Below, one piece after another: positions 13,416 to 21,929 of a stretch of 34,350 nucleotides of DNA. The notes below the pieces were generated by a model that saw only the letters and a program-made list of their open reading frames with translations, ran no database searches and was not told the DNA's origin. Position numbers and translations under genes: made by a program. The DNA is from Thermoanaerobacterales bacterium (lineage in GTDB: Bacteria; Actinomycetota; Acidimicrobiia; Acidimicrobiales; JACDCH01). The DNA lies in the NCBI GenBank assembly GCA_017577565.1, contig PKRH01000020.1, positions 1 to 34,350 on the forward strand. The letters run 5' to 3'. Each line of letters starts with the position of its first letter. Position 1 is the stretch's first letter.

Positions 13416-15056
13416 ATGACCGCCACCCACGAGGTCACGAACCAGCCGCCCCCGCTCGAGGGCTACGACGTCTTCGGCGGCGACGCCGCCCTCGTCGAGG
13501 CCGTCGAGCGCGAGGGGGCCGGCTGGGCGCTCGACGACCTGCACGCGCTCGGCCGGCTGGCGGGCTCGCCCGAGGCGATCGAGTGGGGCGCGCAGGCCAA
13601 CCGGTACCCGCCGGAGCTGCGCACCCACGACCGCTTCGGCCACCGGATCGACGAGGTGGCCTACCACCCCGCCTACCACGAGCTCATGCGGGTCGCGGTC
13701 GCCCACGGGCTGCACGGGGCGCCGTGGGCGGTCGAGCAGCCGGGGGCGCACGTCGCCCGGGCGGCCGGGTTCGTCACCTGGTCGCAGGTCGACGCCGGCC
13801 ACGGGTGCCCGATCTCGATGACCTACTCGATCGTCCCGGCGCTGCGGGCCCAGCCCGACCTGGCGAGGGAGTGGGAGCCCCGGCTCGTGGCCCGGGCCTA
13901 CGACCCCCGCAACGTGCCGGCCACCGAGAAGGCCGGGGCCACCGCCGGCATGGGGATGACCGAGAAGCAGGGCGGCTCCGACGTCCGGGCCAACACCACG
14001 GTCGCCGAGCCGGCCGGCGACGGCACCTGGCGGCTCACCGGCCACAAGTGGTTCTGCTCGGCGCCGATGTCCGACGTGTTCCTCATGCTCGCCCAGGCGC
14101 CCGGCGGCCTGTCGTGCTTCCTCGTGCCCCGCTGGCTGCCCGACGGCGAGCGCAACGCCGGGTTCCAGCTCCAGCGCCTGAAGGACAAGCTCGGCAACCG
14201 CTCCAACGCCTCGGCCGAGGTCGAGCTCGACGGCGTGGTGGCCTGGCTGGTGGGCGAGGAGGGCCGCGGCGTCCGCACGATCATCGAGATGGTGGCCCAC
14301 ACCCGGCTCGACTGCGTGCTCGGGTCGACGGCGACCATCCGCCAGGCCGTCGTGCAGGCGCTGCACCACGCGGCCCACCGCGCCGCCTTCGGCTCGCTGC
14401 TCGTCGACCAGCCGCTGATGCGGGTCGTGCTCGCCGACCTCGCGGTCGAGTCCGAGGCCGCCACCGTCCTGGCCATGCGGCTGGCCCGGGCCTTCGACGA
14501 CGCCGCGGCGGGCGACGAGGGCGCCGCCCTCTTCCGGCGGGTGGCCACCGCGGTGGGCAAGTACTGGGTCTGCAAGCGGCAGCCGACGGTCGTGGCCGAG
14601 GCGCTCGAGTGCCTCGGCGGCAACGGCTACGTCGAGGAGTCGATCATGCCCCGGCTGTTCCGCGAGAGCCCCCTCAACGGCATCTGGGAGGGCTCGGGCA
14701 ACGTCATCTGCCTGGACGTGCTGCGGGCGCTGGCCCGGGAGCCCCAGGCCCTCGACGCCTTCCTCGCCGAGCTCGACACCACCCAGGGGGCCGACGAGCG
14801 GCTCGACGACGCCGTGGCCCGGCTGCGGGCCGACCTGGGCGACGTCGTCGGCATCGAGGCCCGGGCCCGGCGGGTGGTCGAGGCGATGGCGCTCGCCCTG
14901 CAGGGCAGCCTCCTCGTCCGCCACGGCCACCCGGCGGTCGCCGAGGCGTTCCTCGCCTCCCGCCTGACCGGCGAGGAGGGCCTGGCCCTCGGCACGCTGC
15001 CGCCGGGGGTCGACATCGGGGCGATCGTCGAGCGGGCCCGGCCCAAGCTCGGCTGA
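13416..15056 (+). CDS. aidB: AidB-like acyl-CoA-dehydrogenase-family flavoprotein
   Basis: A 546-residue protein, close to the length of E. coli AidB (541). Signatures are TEKQGGSDVRANTT, HKWFCSAPMSDVFLMLAQ, LKDKLGNRSNASAEVEL, RGVRTIIEMVAHTRLDC, LECLGGNGYVEES and WEGSGNVICLDVLR, the last two in the region where the FAD ring and DNA-binding C-terminal helices of AidB lie. AidB binds FAD and double-stranded DNA, is induced by alkylating agents in E. coli, and has weak isovaleryl-CoA dehydrogenase activity; its real job is debated. CACCAT six bases before the ATG may give a leaderless mRNA. It follows the MauA-like unit by 30 bp but shows no functional link to it. It ends against the ABC permease on the other strand. 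Confidence 0.9.
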   Translation: MTATHEVTNQPPPLEGYDVFGGDAALVEAVEREGAGWALDDLHALGRLAGSPEAIEWGAQANRYPPELRTHDRFGHRIDEVAYHPAYHELMRVAVAHGLHGAPWAVEQPGAHVARAAGFVTWSQVDAGHGCPISMTYSIVPALRAQPDLAREWEPRLVARAYDPRNVPATEKAGATAGMGMTEKQGGSDVRANTTVAEPAGDGTWRLTGHKWFCSAPMSDVFLMLAQAPGGLSCFLVPRWLPDGERNAGFQLQRLKDKLGNRSNASAEVELDGVVAWLVGEEGRGVRTIIEMVAHTRLDCVLGSTATIRQAVVQALHHAAHRAAFGSLLVDQPLMRVVLADLAVESEAATVLAMRLARAFDDAAAGDEGAALFRRVATAVGKYWVCKRQPTVVAEALECLGGNGYVEESIMPRLFRESPLNGIWEGSGNVICLDVLRALAREPQALDAFLAELDTTQGADERLDDAVARLRADLGDVVGIEARARRVVEAMALALQGSLLVRHGHPAVAEAFLASRLTGEEGLALGTLPPGVDIGAIVERARPKLG

Positions 15057-15075
15057 GCCCCGGCCCGCTCAGCCG
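15050..15075. terminator. Bidirectional hairpin spanning both convergent stop codons
   Basis: CGGCTGAGC (15050-15058) pairs exactly with GCTCAGCCG (15067-15075) over an 8-base loop. The left arm contains the aidB stop and the right arm the stop of the opposing permease gene, so one 9-bp hairpin serves both transcripts. Confidence 0.55.
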
Positions 15076-16310
15076 GTCAGGGCCCGGCGCAGCTGCCGGG
15101 CGGCGAGCAGGCCGAGCACGACGGTGAACCCGGCGAGGACGGCCAGCTCGACGGCGATGTCGCCCAGCCCGCGGTGGTCGAACACCAGGTCGCGCCAGGC
15201 GTCCATCGCCCAGGCGTGGGGCGCCACGTGCCCGATCGCCCGCATGACCGGGGGGACGATCTCGAGCGGCCACATGCAGCCGCCGAGCATCCCGAGCCCG
15301 ATGGCGGCCGGCACGGCGACGGCCGCGGCCTGGTCGGGGTCGCGCGCCAGCGACCCGACGAGCAGCCCGACGGCGGCCGCCACCATGGCGAACAGCACGA
15401 TCAGCGGCACGTAGGCGACGGGCGTGCCCCAGTCGACGTCGAAGAACAGGGCGCCCACGGCGAGGACGAGCGCCGACTGGGCCAGCGCGATGCTCAGCTT
15501 GGCCGCGCCGATGCCGGCCAGGATCGTGCCGGTGCCGTGCGGGGTGGCGAGGAGCCGCCGCACGATGCCCCGCTGGCGGTCGAGCGCCAGCAGCGCCCCG
15601 GCCATCACCGTGTTGACGAACGTGAACAGCACGACGTTGGACGGCGCCGTGTAGTCGAAGTTGCCCCGCTCGGGCTCGTCGTCCGCGCCGACCGCGGTCA
15701 CGGTCACGCCCGGGCCGGGCAGCTCCTCGGCCAGCCGGGCGGCCGTGCGGGCCGCCTCCTCCTCGTCGGCGCCGCCCTCCTCGGCGGCCGTGCGGGCGGC
15801 CGCGACGACCGCCGCGTGGTCGCCGACCGCGGCCCGCACCGTGGCCTGGACGGCCGCGGTGGCGCTCGAGGTGGGGTCGGCGACGAGCTCGATCGTCGCC
15901 TCGCCCCGGGCCAGGTCGTCGGCGAAGCCGGCCGGGACGACGACGCCGGCCGCGACCGCGCCGGTGCGGACGTCGCGGCGCAGGTCGCTCTCCGAGCCCA
16001 CGTCCGCCACCTGCAGGCCCTCGGCCGCGTCGAGGTCCTCGACGATCGCCCGGGACGCGGCCGAGCCGTCGGCGTCGAGGACGGCGACCGGCAGGTCCTG
16101 GTCCTCGCCGAAGACCGTGCCGATGAGCACGATGATCAGGACCGGGAGCACCAGGCTGAAGAACAGGAAGGTGCGGTCGCGGAACGCCCGCCGCAGCTCG
16201 TTGCCCGCCAGCGCGGCGATCGCCCGGCCGGCGCCGGGCGCGGGCGCCGGGGACCGCGCCGGGTCGGGCGGGGGCGCCGTCGGCCGGTCGGTGCGGGTGG
16301 GCGCGACCAT
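15069..16310 (-). CDS. ABC-2 type transporter permease
   Basis: A 413-residue permease. After a Pro/Thr-rich start there is a first membrane helix (TFLFFSLVLPVLIIVLIGTVFG), a large extracytoplasmic domain of about 180 residues (VAVLDADGSAASR and onward), and then five membrane helices, including FTFVNTVMAGALLALDRQRGIVRRLLATP and the final GFTVVLGLLAARQL. This 1+5 layout with a large external loop is typical of the ABC-2 (YhgE/DrrB-like) exporters for drugs or lipids. It overlaps the preceding permease gene by one base (TGATG), so the two are coupled. The first residues after the start are not conserved; the ATG is fixed by the overlap. The substrate is unknown. Confidence 0.85.
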   Translation of the reverse strand: MVAPTRTDRPTAPPPDPARSPAPAPGAGRAIAALAGNELRRAFRDRTFLFFSLVLPVLIIVLIGTVFGEDQDLPVAVLDADGSAASRAIVEDLDAAEGLQVADVGSESDLRRDVRTGAVAAGVVVPAGFADDLARGEATIELVADPTSSATAAVQATVRAAVGDHAAVVAAARTAAEEGGADEEEAARTAARLAEELPGPGVTVTAVGADDEPERGNFDYTAPSNVVLFTFVNTVMAGALLALDRQRGIVRRLLATPHGTGTILAGIGAAKLSIALAQSALVLAVGALFFDVDWGTPVAYVPLIVLFAMVAAAVGLLVGSLARDPDQAAAVAVPAAIGLGMLGGCMWPLEIVPPVMRAIGHVAPHAWAMDAWRDLVFDHRGLGDIAVELAVLAGFTVVLGLLAARQLRRALTG

Positions 16311-17473
16311 CAGCCGGCCCCCACCCGACGGGGCAGCGCCCAGGCGGCGGCGCCGCCGGCCACGACCGCCCAGGCCAGCAGCGCGGCGATCTGGGGCACG
16401 ACGGCGCCGACCTCGCCGCTGCCGGCCGACAGGTCGGCGAGGGCCCGCAGCGCCTGGCCGATCGGGGTGAGCAGCGCCAGCCGCTGCAGCCCCTCGGGCA
16501 TCGAGCCGAGGGGGATGAAGGCCCCGCCGACCATGGCGAACGCGAAGCCGATCATCGACGCGAGCACGTCGGCCGACTGGTCGGTGCGGGCCACGGCGGC
16601 GACCAGGCCGGCGATGCCGGCCACGGCCAGCGAGGCGGCGAGGATCACCGCCACGACCCCGAGCGGCGGCCCCCAGTGGGCCCCGAGGGCGACGGTCGTC
16701 ACCGCCCAGATGACGCACAGGCTGGTGACGCCGACGGCCACGACGCTGAGGCCCCTCCCGGCGACGAGCGTCCCGTCCCGCACGGGCCCGGCCCGCAGCC
16801 GGTCGAGCAGCTGGACCCGCTTCTCGGCCAGCAGGTCGCGGGCCACGTTGCCCATGGACAGGAAGAGGAACAGCAGGCCCATCGACGGGCCGAAGTAGGC
16901 GGCGGGGGAGACGTCGCCGCCGGTCCCGGTGGTGGTCACCTCGAGCGGCAGGTCGATCGCGGCGAGGACGTCGTCGCCCGGGACCCGGTCGCCCACCTCG
17001 GCCGCCGTGAGGGCCGCCAGCCGGGCCGCGGCGGCCCGGTCGGCGAAGCCGGTGGCGACGGCCCGGGCCACCTCGGCGGAGATCGGCGCGTCGGGGTCGC
17101 TCAGGACCTCCACGTCGAGGGGCCGCTCGCCGCGCAGCGAGGCGGCGAACCCCTCGGGCACGACGACGGCCGCGCCGAGGTCGCGGTCGACGCGGCGGCG
17201 GGCCTCCTCCGGCGAGTCGACCTCGACGAAGCGGAGGTCGCCGGTGTCGGCGCCGACCAGAGCCTCGACGAAGCCCGCCGAGGCCGGCGAGCCGTCGGCG
17301 TCCACCAGGCCGATCGTGGCCTCGATGTCGTTGTGGACGCCGCCGAAGGCGAGGCTGATGATCGTGGCCAGCACGATCGGGCCGACGACCCCCTGGACGA
17401 GGAACGACCGGTTGCGCAGCCGTCGCCGCAGGTCGGTGCCGGCGATCACGAGGGCGGCCCGGAGCTGGCTCAT
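16310..17473 (-). CDS. ABC-2 type transporter permease, second copy
   Basis: A 387-residue paralogue of the next permease. It has the same plan: an N-terminal helix (FLVQGVVGPIVLATIISLAFG), an external domain of about 160 residues beginning GLVDADGSPASAGFVEAL, and a five-helix block with LLFLFLSMGNVARDLLAEKRVQLLDRL. The VDADGSPAS stretch matches LDADGSAAS of the other permease, showing descent from one duplication. Both subunits would form the heterodimeric membrane part of the exporter with the ATPase at 17479. It starts five bases after the ATPase stop. The substrate cannot be read from sequence. Its position directly behind the steroid operon is suggestive only, since the ATPase has its own promoter. 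Confidence 0.85.
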   Translation of the reverse strand: MSQLRAALVIAGTDLRRRLRNRSFLVQGVVGPIVLATIISLAFGGVHNDIEATIGLVDADGSPASAGFVEALVGADTGDLRFVEVDSPEEARRRVDRDLGAAVVVPEGFAASLRGERPLDVEVLSDPDAPISAEVARAVATGFADRAAAARLAALTAAEVGDRVPGDDVLAAIDLPLEVTTTGTGGDVSPAAYFGPSMGLLFLFLSMGNVARDLLAEKRVQLLDRLRAGPVRDGTLVAGRGLSVVAVGVTSLCVIWAVTTVALGAHWGPPLGVVAVILAASLAVAGIAGLVAAVARTDQSADVLASMIGFAFAMVGGAFIPLGSMPEGLQRLALLTPIGQALRALADLSAGSGEVGAVVPQIAALLAWAVVAGGAAAWALPRRVGAG

Positions 17474-17478
17474 GGGTC

Positions 17479-18459
17479 TCAGTCGCGCAGCGCCTTGCCG
17501 GTGAGGGCCAGGAACACGTCCTCGAGGTCGGGCTCGGTGACCTCGACGCCGCCCACCGCCACGCCGGTGCGCTCGGCGGCGGCGACGATGGGGGCGAGCG
17601 CGGTGCTGCCCTGCTCGACCCGCACGACGACGCTGCCGTCGCGCGCCTCGGCCCCGAGCGCGCCGGGCAGCTCGGCGCAGGCCGCGGCGAAGGCCGCGAG
17701 GTCGCCGGTGCCGGTCACCTCGACCTGGTCGCCCACCCCCAGCTGGGCGACGAGCTCGCGCCGGGTGCCCTCGGCGATCAGGCGGCCCTCGTCGATGATG
17801 CCGATGCGGTCGCAGAGCCGCTCGGCCTCCTCCATGTAGTGGGTGGTGTAGAGGACCGACATGCCCTCGCCGGCCAGGGCCTCGACGCTCTCGAGGATGG
17901 CGTTGCGGCTCTGGGGGTCGACGCCGACGGTGGGCTCGTCGAGCACGAGCAGGCGGGGCCGGTGGAGCAGGCCGGCCGCGATGTTGGCCCGCCGCTTCAT
18001 GCCACCCGAGTACTCCCCCACCCGGTCGCCGGCCCGGTCGGCGAGGCCGACGACCTCGAGCACCTCGGCGACCCGGGCCGCCAGCTCCCGCCCCGACAGG
18101 CCCTGGAGGCGGCCGAAGAACCGCAGGTTCTCCTCGGCGCTGAGGTCCTCGTAGAGGGCGACGTCCTGGGGGACGAGCCCGATCGCGGCCTTGGCGTCGG
18201 TGGCCTCCGGGCTCATCGGCCGCCCGGCGACGGTCACCTCGCCGGCGTCGCGGCGCAGCAGCCCGCACACCATCGAGATGGTGGTCGTCTTGCCGGCGCC
18301 GTTGGGCCCGAGCAGCCCGTAGGTCTCGCCGGGCGCGACGGCGAAGCCGACGTCGGCGACCGCGACCCGCTCACCGTAGGCCTTGCGCAGCCCACGGCAC
18401 TGCAGGACGGGCTCGACGCTGGTCTCGGGGCGGTCGGTGACGGTCGCGGCGTCGGGCAC
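17479..18459 (-). CDS. ABC transporter ATP-binding protein
   Basis: A 326-residue ATPase of the DrrA/ABC-2 group. The Walker A is GPNGAGKTTT, the Q-loop is VPQDVALYEDLS, the signature is YSGGMKRRANIAAGLL, the Walker B is LLVLDEPTVGVD and the H-loop is TTHYME. The C-terminal 80 residues form the regulatory extension seen in exporters of this type, ending EPDLEDVFLALTGKAL. It powers the two permeases downstream. The GTG at 18459 is chosen because TAGCGT ends seven bases before it and no ribosome site is visible, a leaderless arrangement that makes the transporter a transcript separate from fadA6, 51 bp upstream. Confidence 0.92.
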   Translation of the reverse strand: MPDAATVTDRPETSVEPVLQCRGLRKAYGERVAVADVGFAVAPGETYGLLGPNGAGKTTTISMVCGLLRRDAGEVTVAGRPMSPEATDAKAAIGLVPQDVALYEDLSAEENLRFFGRLQGLSGRELAARVAEVLEVVGLADRAGDRVGEYSGGMKRRANIAAGLLHRPRLLVLDEPTVGVDPQSRNAILESVEALAGEGMSVLYTTHYMEEAERLCDRIGIIDEGRLIAEGTRRELVAQLGVGDQVEVTGTGDLAAFAAACAELPGALGAEARDGSVVVRVEQGSTALAPIVAAAERTGVAVGGVEVTEPDLEDVFLALTGKALRD

Positions 18460-18466
18460 GGGGGCG

Positions 18467-18472
18467 ACGCTA
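18467..18472 (-). promoter_or_regulatory. -10 element TAGCGT for the ABC exporter
   Basis: On the minus strand GCTAGCGT is followed by seven bases (CGCCCCC) and the GTG start. It is the same hexamer as before the lipoprotein gene at 253. No clear -35 is visible. Confidence 0.45.
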
Positions 18473-18510
18473 GCGCTCCGCCGCCGGCGGCCGCCCAGGC
18501 CGGCGCCGGG

Positions 18511-19659
18511 TCAGAGGCGCTCGATGATCGTGACGTTGGCCTGACCGCCGCCCTCGCACATCGTCTGCAGCCCGTAGCGGCCGCCGGTCCGCTCGAGCTC
18601 GTGCAGGAGGGTCGTCATCAGCCGGGCGCCGGTGGCCCCGAGCGGGTGGCCGAGGGCGATGGCGCCGCCGTTGACGTTCACCTTGGACAGGTCGGCGTGC
18701 GTCTCGCGGGCCCAGGCGATGACGACCGAGGCGAACGCCTCGTTGATCTCGACGAGGTCGATGTCGTCGAGGGTCAGGCCGGTGCGGGCCAGGGCGTGGG
18801 CGGTCGCCGGGATGGGCGCGGTGAGCATCCACACGGGGTCGTCGGCCCGGACCGACAGGTGGTGGATGCGGGCCCGGGGCGTGAGCCCGTGGTCGGCGAG
18901 GCCCCGCTCGTTGACGATCAGCAGCGCCGCCGACGCGTCCGAGATCTGCGACGCGCAGGCGGCCGTCACCCGGCCGCCCTCCCGCAGCGGCGGCAGGGAG
19001 CGGATCTTGTCCCAGTCCGGCTCGCGCGGCCCCTCGTCGGCGGTGACCCCCTCCAGCGGGGCGATCTCCCGGTCGAACCGGCCCTCCGCCCGGGCCCGCA
19101 GCGCCCGGGTGTGCGACTCGACGGCGTAGGCCTCCATGTCCTCACGGGAGATGTCCCACTTCTCGGCGATCATCTCGGCGGCCCGGAACTGGCTGACCTC
19201 CTGGGTGCCGTAGCGGGCCACCCAGCCGGCCGAGCCGGTGAAGGGGTCGTCGAAGCCGTAGGCCTGCCCGGCGGTCATGGCCGCCGAGATGGGGATCTGC
19301 GACATCTGCTGGACGCCGCCGGCGACGACGACGTCCATCGTCCCCGACATGACCGCCTGGGCGGCGAAGTGGATCGCCTGCTGCGACGAGCCGCACTGGC
19401 GGTCGACGGTCGTGCCGGGCACGTGCTCGGGCAGGCCGGCCGCCAGCCAGCAGGTGCGGGCGATGTCGCCGGCCTGGCCGCCGATCGAGTCGACGTTGCC
19501 GAACACGACGTCGTCGACGGCGGCGGGGTCGATGCCGGTGCGCTCGACCAGCGCCCGGATGGCGTGGGCGCCGAGGTCGGCGGGGTGGACCTGCGCCAGC
19601 CCGCCGCCGCGCTTGCCCACCGGGCTGCGCACGGCGTCGACGATGTAGGCCTCGGCCAT
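18511..19659 (-). CDS. fadA6: FadA6-like thiolase of steroid C/D-ring catabolism
   Basis: A 382-residue thiolase. Cys89 in VDRQCGSSQQAI is the nucleophile; NEAFASVV, GGAIALGHPLGATGAR and MCEGGGQANVTI complete the active site. From memory the sequence matches mycobacterial FadA6 over its whole length (AEAYIVDAVRSPVGKRGG, GGQAGDIART, VAGGVQQMSQIPIS, EVSQFRAAEMIAEKW). FadA6 belongs to the KstR2 regulon and is proposed to act in the last thiolytic steps on the ring C/D products. The ATG is supported by AGGAGGAGA just upstream. It is the last gene of the seven-gene operon, 56 bp behind the second ACAD subunit, and has no promoter or operator of its own that I can see. Confidence 0.9.
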   Translation of the reverse strand: MAEAYIVDAVRSPVGKRGGGLAQVHPADLGAHAIRALVERTGIDPAAVDDVVFGNVDSIGGQAGDIARTCWLAAGLPEHVPGTTVDRQCGSSQQAIHFAAQAVMSGTMDVVVAGGVQQMSQIPISAAMTAGQAYGFDDPFTGSAGWVARYGTQEVSQFRAAEMIAEKWDISREDMEAYAVESHTRALRARAEGRFDREIAPLEGVTADEGPREPDWDKIRSLPPLREGGRVTAACASQISDASAALLIVNERGLADHGLTPRARIHHLSVRADDPVWMLTAPIPATAHALARTGLTLDDIDLVEINEAFASVVIAWARETHADLSKVNVNGGAIALGHPLGATGARLMTTLLHELERTGGRYGLQTMCEGGGQANVTIIERL

Positions 19660-19715
19660 CGTGTCTCCTCCTGGTCGGCGGGGTCGGTGGCGGTTCGGTC
19701 GGCGGCCGGGCGCCC

Positions 19716-20729
19716 TCAGACGCCGAGCGCCCGGGCGACGCGCTCGCGGTGCCAGGCGGCGTCGCCCCAGGCGGCGGCCAGCGCCCACGTGCGCTTCAGG
19801 TAGAGGTGGAGGTCGTGCTCGACGGTGTAGCCGATGGCGCCGTGGCACTGCAGCGCCTGCCGGCCGACGAACCGGGCCGCGTCCGAGGCCATGGCCTTGG
19901 CCATGGCGACGTCGCGGGCCCGGGTCTCGGCCCCGGTGGCCAGCGAGTGGGCGGCCCGGTGGACGGCCGGTCGGGCGAAGGCCAGCTCCTTCAGGGCGTC
20001 GGCGAGGCGGTGCTTGACCGCCTGGAAGGAGCCGACCGGCACGCCGAACTGCCGGCGCTCGCACACGTAGGCGACGGTCATGTCCAGCATCCGCTGGGCG
20101 AGGCCGACCAGCACGGCGGCGGCGCCGAAGGCGCCCCGGTCGAGGGCCAGCTCGATCGCGGCCGGGTCGTCGGTGACGAGCGACTCGGGGGCCGGCTGCC
20201 AGTCGACGGCCGCGGCCCGGCGGGCGCCGTCGACGGTGTCGACGGGGCGGAGCACGACCGTGGCCGGGTCGACGAGGTGCAGCGCGCCGGTCGCCGGGTC
20301 GCGCAGCAGCAGCCAGTCGGCGTCGGCGGCGCAGGGGACGTAGGGGCCGCCGAGGTCGGTGGCGACCATGCCGATGCCGTGGGCGTCGGGCACGCCGGCC
20401 GGCCCGGGCCCCTCCCCGCCGGGCGTCCCGGCCAGCAGGGGTGCCGCCACCGCGGCGGTGTCGACGAGCGGGTGGGGCAGGGCGGCCCGGCCGGCCTCCT
20501 CGAGCACGAGCACCAGCGACCGCTCGTCGAGGCCGAGCCCGTCGGCTTCCTCGGGCACGAGCGTGGCGAGGACGCCCATCTCGGTCAGGCGGTCCCAGAC
20601 CGTGCGGTCCAGCCCGCCGGGCGGCGCCTCCCACGCGGCCCGCACGGCCGCGGGCGGGCACTCCTTCTCCAGCAGCTCGCGCACCGCGTCCCGGAAGGCG
20701 AGCTGGTCGTCGTCGAAGCCGAAGTGCAC
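19716..20729 (-). CDS. Acyl-CoA dehydrogenase, short (beta-type) subunit
   Basis: A 337-residue ACAD, shorter than the usual 380-400. The N-terminal helical domain starts FGFDDDQLAFRDAV. The middle domain is reduced and poorly conserved (an Ala/Pro/Gly-rich stretch of residues 90-180), while the C-terminal helical domain is well kept: CERRQFGVPVGSFQAVKHRLAD and CHGAIGYTVEHDLHLYLKR. In mycobacterial steroid degradation, pairs of a full-length and a degenerate subunit form alpha2beta2 dehydrogenases (ChsE and IpdE types), in which FAD and active site are shared. The GTG at 20729 follows a GGAGG site, five bases after the stop of the other ACAD gene, so the two are made together. Which of the known pairs it corresponds to is not certain. 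Confidence 0.85.
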   Translation of the reverse strand: MHFGFDDDQLAFRDAVRELLEKECPPAAVRAAWEAPPGGLDRTVWDRLTEMGVLATLVPEEADGLGLDERSLVLVLEEAGRAALPHPLVDTAAVAAPLLAGTPGGEGPGPAGVPDAHGIGMVATDLGGPYVPCAADADWLLLRDPATGALHLVDPATVVLRPVDTVDGARRAAAVDWQPAPESLVTDDPAAIELALDRGAFGAAAVLVGLAQRMLDMTVAYVCERRQFGVPVGSFQAVKHRLADALKELAFARPAVHRAAHSLATGAETRARDVAMAKAMASDAARFVGRQALQCHGAIGYTVEHDLHLYLKRTWALAAAWGDAAWHRERVARALGV

Positions 20730-20734
20730 CCCAC

Positions 20735-21898
20735 CTACCTCCGGGGCAGGCCGAGCACGCGCTCGGCGGCGATGTTGCGCTGGATCTCGTTGGTGCCGGC
20801 GTAGATCGGGCCGGAGAGGGCGAACTGCCAGCCCTTCGACCACGGGCCCTCCAGCTCGGCGTCGGGCCCGAGCAGCTCGAGGGCGATCTCGTGGAGGTCG
20901 CAGTCGAGCTCCGACCACCAGATCTTGTTGATCGAGCTCTCGGGCCCCATGACGGCCCCGCCGGCGAGGCGGGTGACGGTCTCGAGGGTGAACAGGCGGT
21001 AGGCCTCGGCCCGCATCCACGCGTCGACCAGACGCTCGCGCAGGCGGGGCGACGGGCGCTCGCGGTACAGCTCGACCAGCCGCTGCGCGGTGGCGAGGAA
21101 CCGGCCGGGGGAGCGCAGCGTCAGGCCCCGCTCCGAGCCGGTCGTCGCCATGGCCACCCGCCAGCCCTCGCCCTCCTCGCCGAGCAGCACGCCGCCGGGG
21201 ATGGCGTCGTCGGGCAGGAAGGCGCCGTCGAAGAACACCTCGGCGAAGCCCTCGTCGCCGTCGAGCCGGCCGAACCCCCGGACGGTGACGCCGTCCAGGT
21301 CGAGCGGCACGAGCAGGTAGCTCAGCCCCCGGTGGCGCTCGGCCCCGGGGTCGGTGCGGAACAGGCCGAACAGGTGGGTGCAGAAGGCGCCCCGGGTGGT
21401 CCAGGTCTTCTGCCCGTCCAGCCGCCAGCCGCCCTCGACCCGGGTGGCCCGGGAGGTGATGCCGGCCAGGTCGCTGCCGGCATCCGGTTCCGACCAGCCC
21501 TGGCACCACAGGTCCTCGGCCGCGGCCATGCGGGGCAGGACGTGGGCCCGCTGGGCCTCGTTGCCGAACTCGAACACCGTCGGCGCCAGCAGGAAGATGC
21601 CGTTCTGGGTGATCCGGGGCGGGGCGCCGGCCCGGTAGTACTCCTCCTCGAAGATCAGCCACTCCCACAGCGAGGCGTCGCGGCCGCCGTAGGCGGCGGG
21701 CCACGACACCGCGGCCCAGCGGCCCTCGTAGAGGCGGCGCTCCCAGGTGAGGTGCTGGGCGAAGCCCTCGCGGGTGTCGCCCGAGCGGATGTTCTCCGGG
21801 CCGCCGTGCTCGTCGTACCAGGCGGCGAGGTTCTCCTCGAGCCAGGCCCGGGCCTCGGCCCGGAACGCCTCCTCCTCGTCGGTCCAGGTCAGGTCCAT
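20735..21898 (-). CDS. Acyl-CoA dehydrogenase, full-length (alpha-type) subunit
   Basis: A 387-residue ACAD with complete domains: N-terminal helices (FRAEARAWLEENLAAW), the beta domain with CQGWSEPDAGSDLAGI and GQKTWTT for FAD, and the C-terminal helices ending YAGTNEIQRNIAAERVLGL. The medium-chain catalytic Glu before GT in the last motif is Ala here; the Glu in TGSERGL, at the position used by isovaleryl-CoA dehydrogenases, is the likely base. It closely resembles the FadE26-FadE34 type steroid enzymes of mycobacteria. It acts in the cytoplasm, putting an alpha-beta double bond into a ring or propionate side-chain CoA thioester. It starts 31 bp after the ipdC stop with a GGAG site, and pairs with the short subunit. 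Confidence 0.88.
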   Translation of the reverse strand: MDLTWTDEEEAFRAEARAWLEENLAAWYDEHGGPENIRSGDTREGFAQHLTWERRLYEGRWAAVSWPAAYGGRDASLWEWLIFEEEYYRAGAPPRITQNGIFLLAPTVFEFGNEAQRAHVLPRMAAAEDLWCQGWSEPDAGSDLAGITSRATRVEGGWRLDGQKTWTTRGAFCTHLFGLFRTDPGAERHRGLSYLLVPLDLDGVTVRGFGRLDGDEGFAEVFFDGAFLPDDAIPGGVLLGEEGEGWRVAMATTGSERGLTLRSPGRFLATAQRLVELYRERPSPRLRERLVDAWMRAEAYRLFTLETVTRLAGGAVMGPESSINKIWWSELDCDLHEIALELLGPDAELEGPWSKGWQFALSGPIYAGTNEIQRNIAAERVLGLPRR

Positions 21899-21929
21899 GT
21901 CGGCTCCGGTTCGTCGTGCGGTCGGCCCG

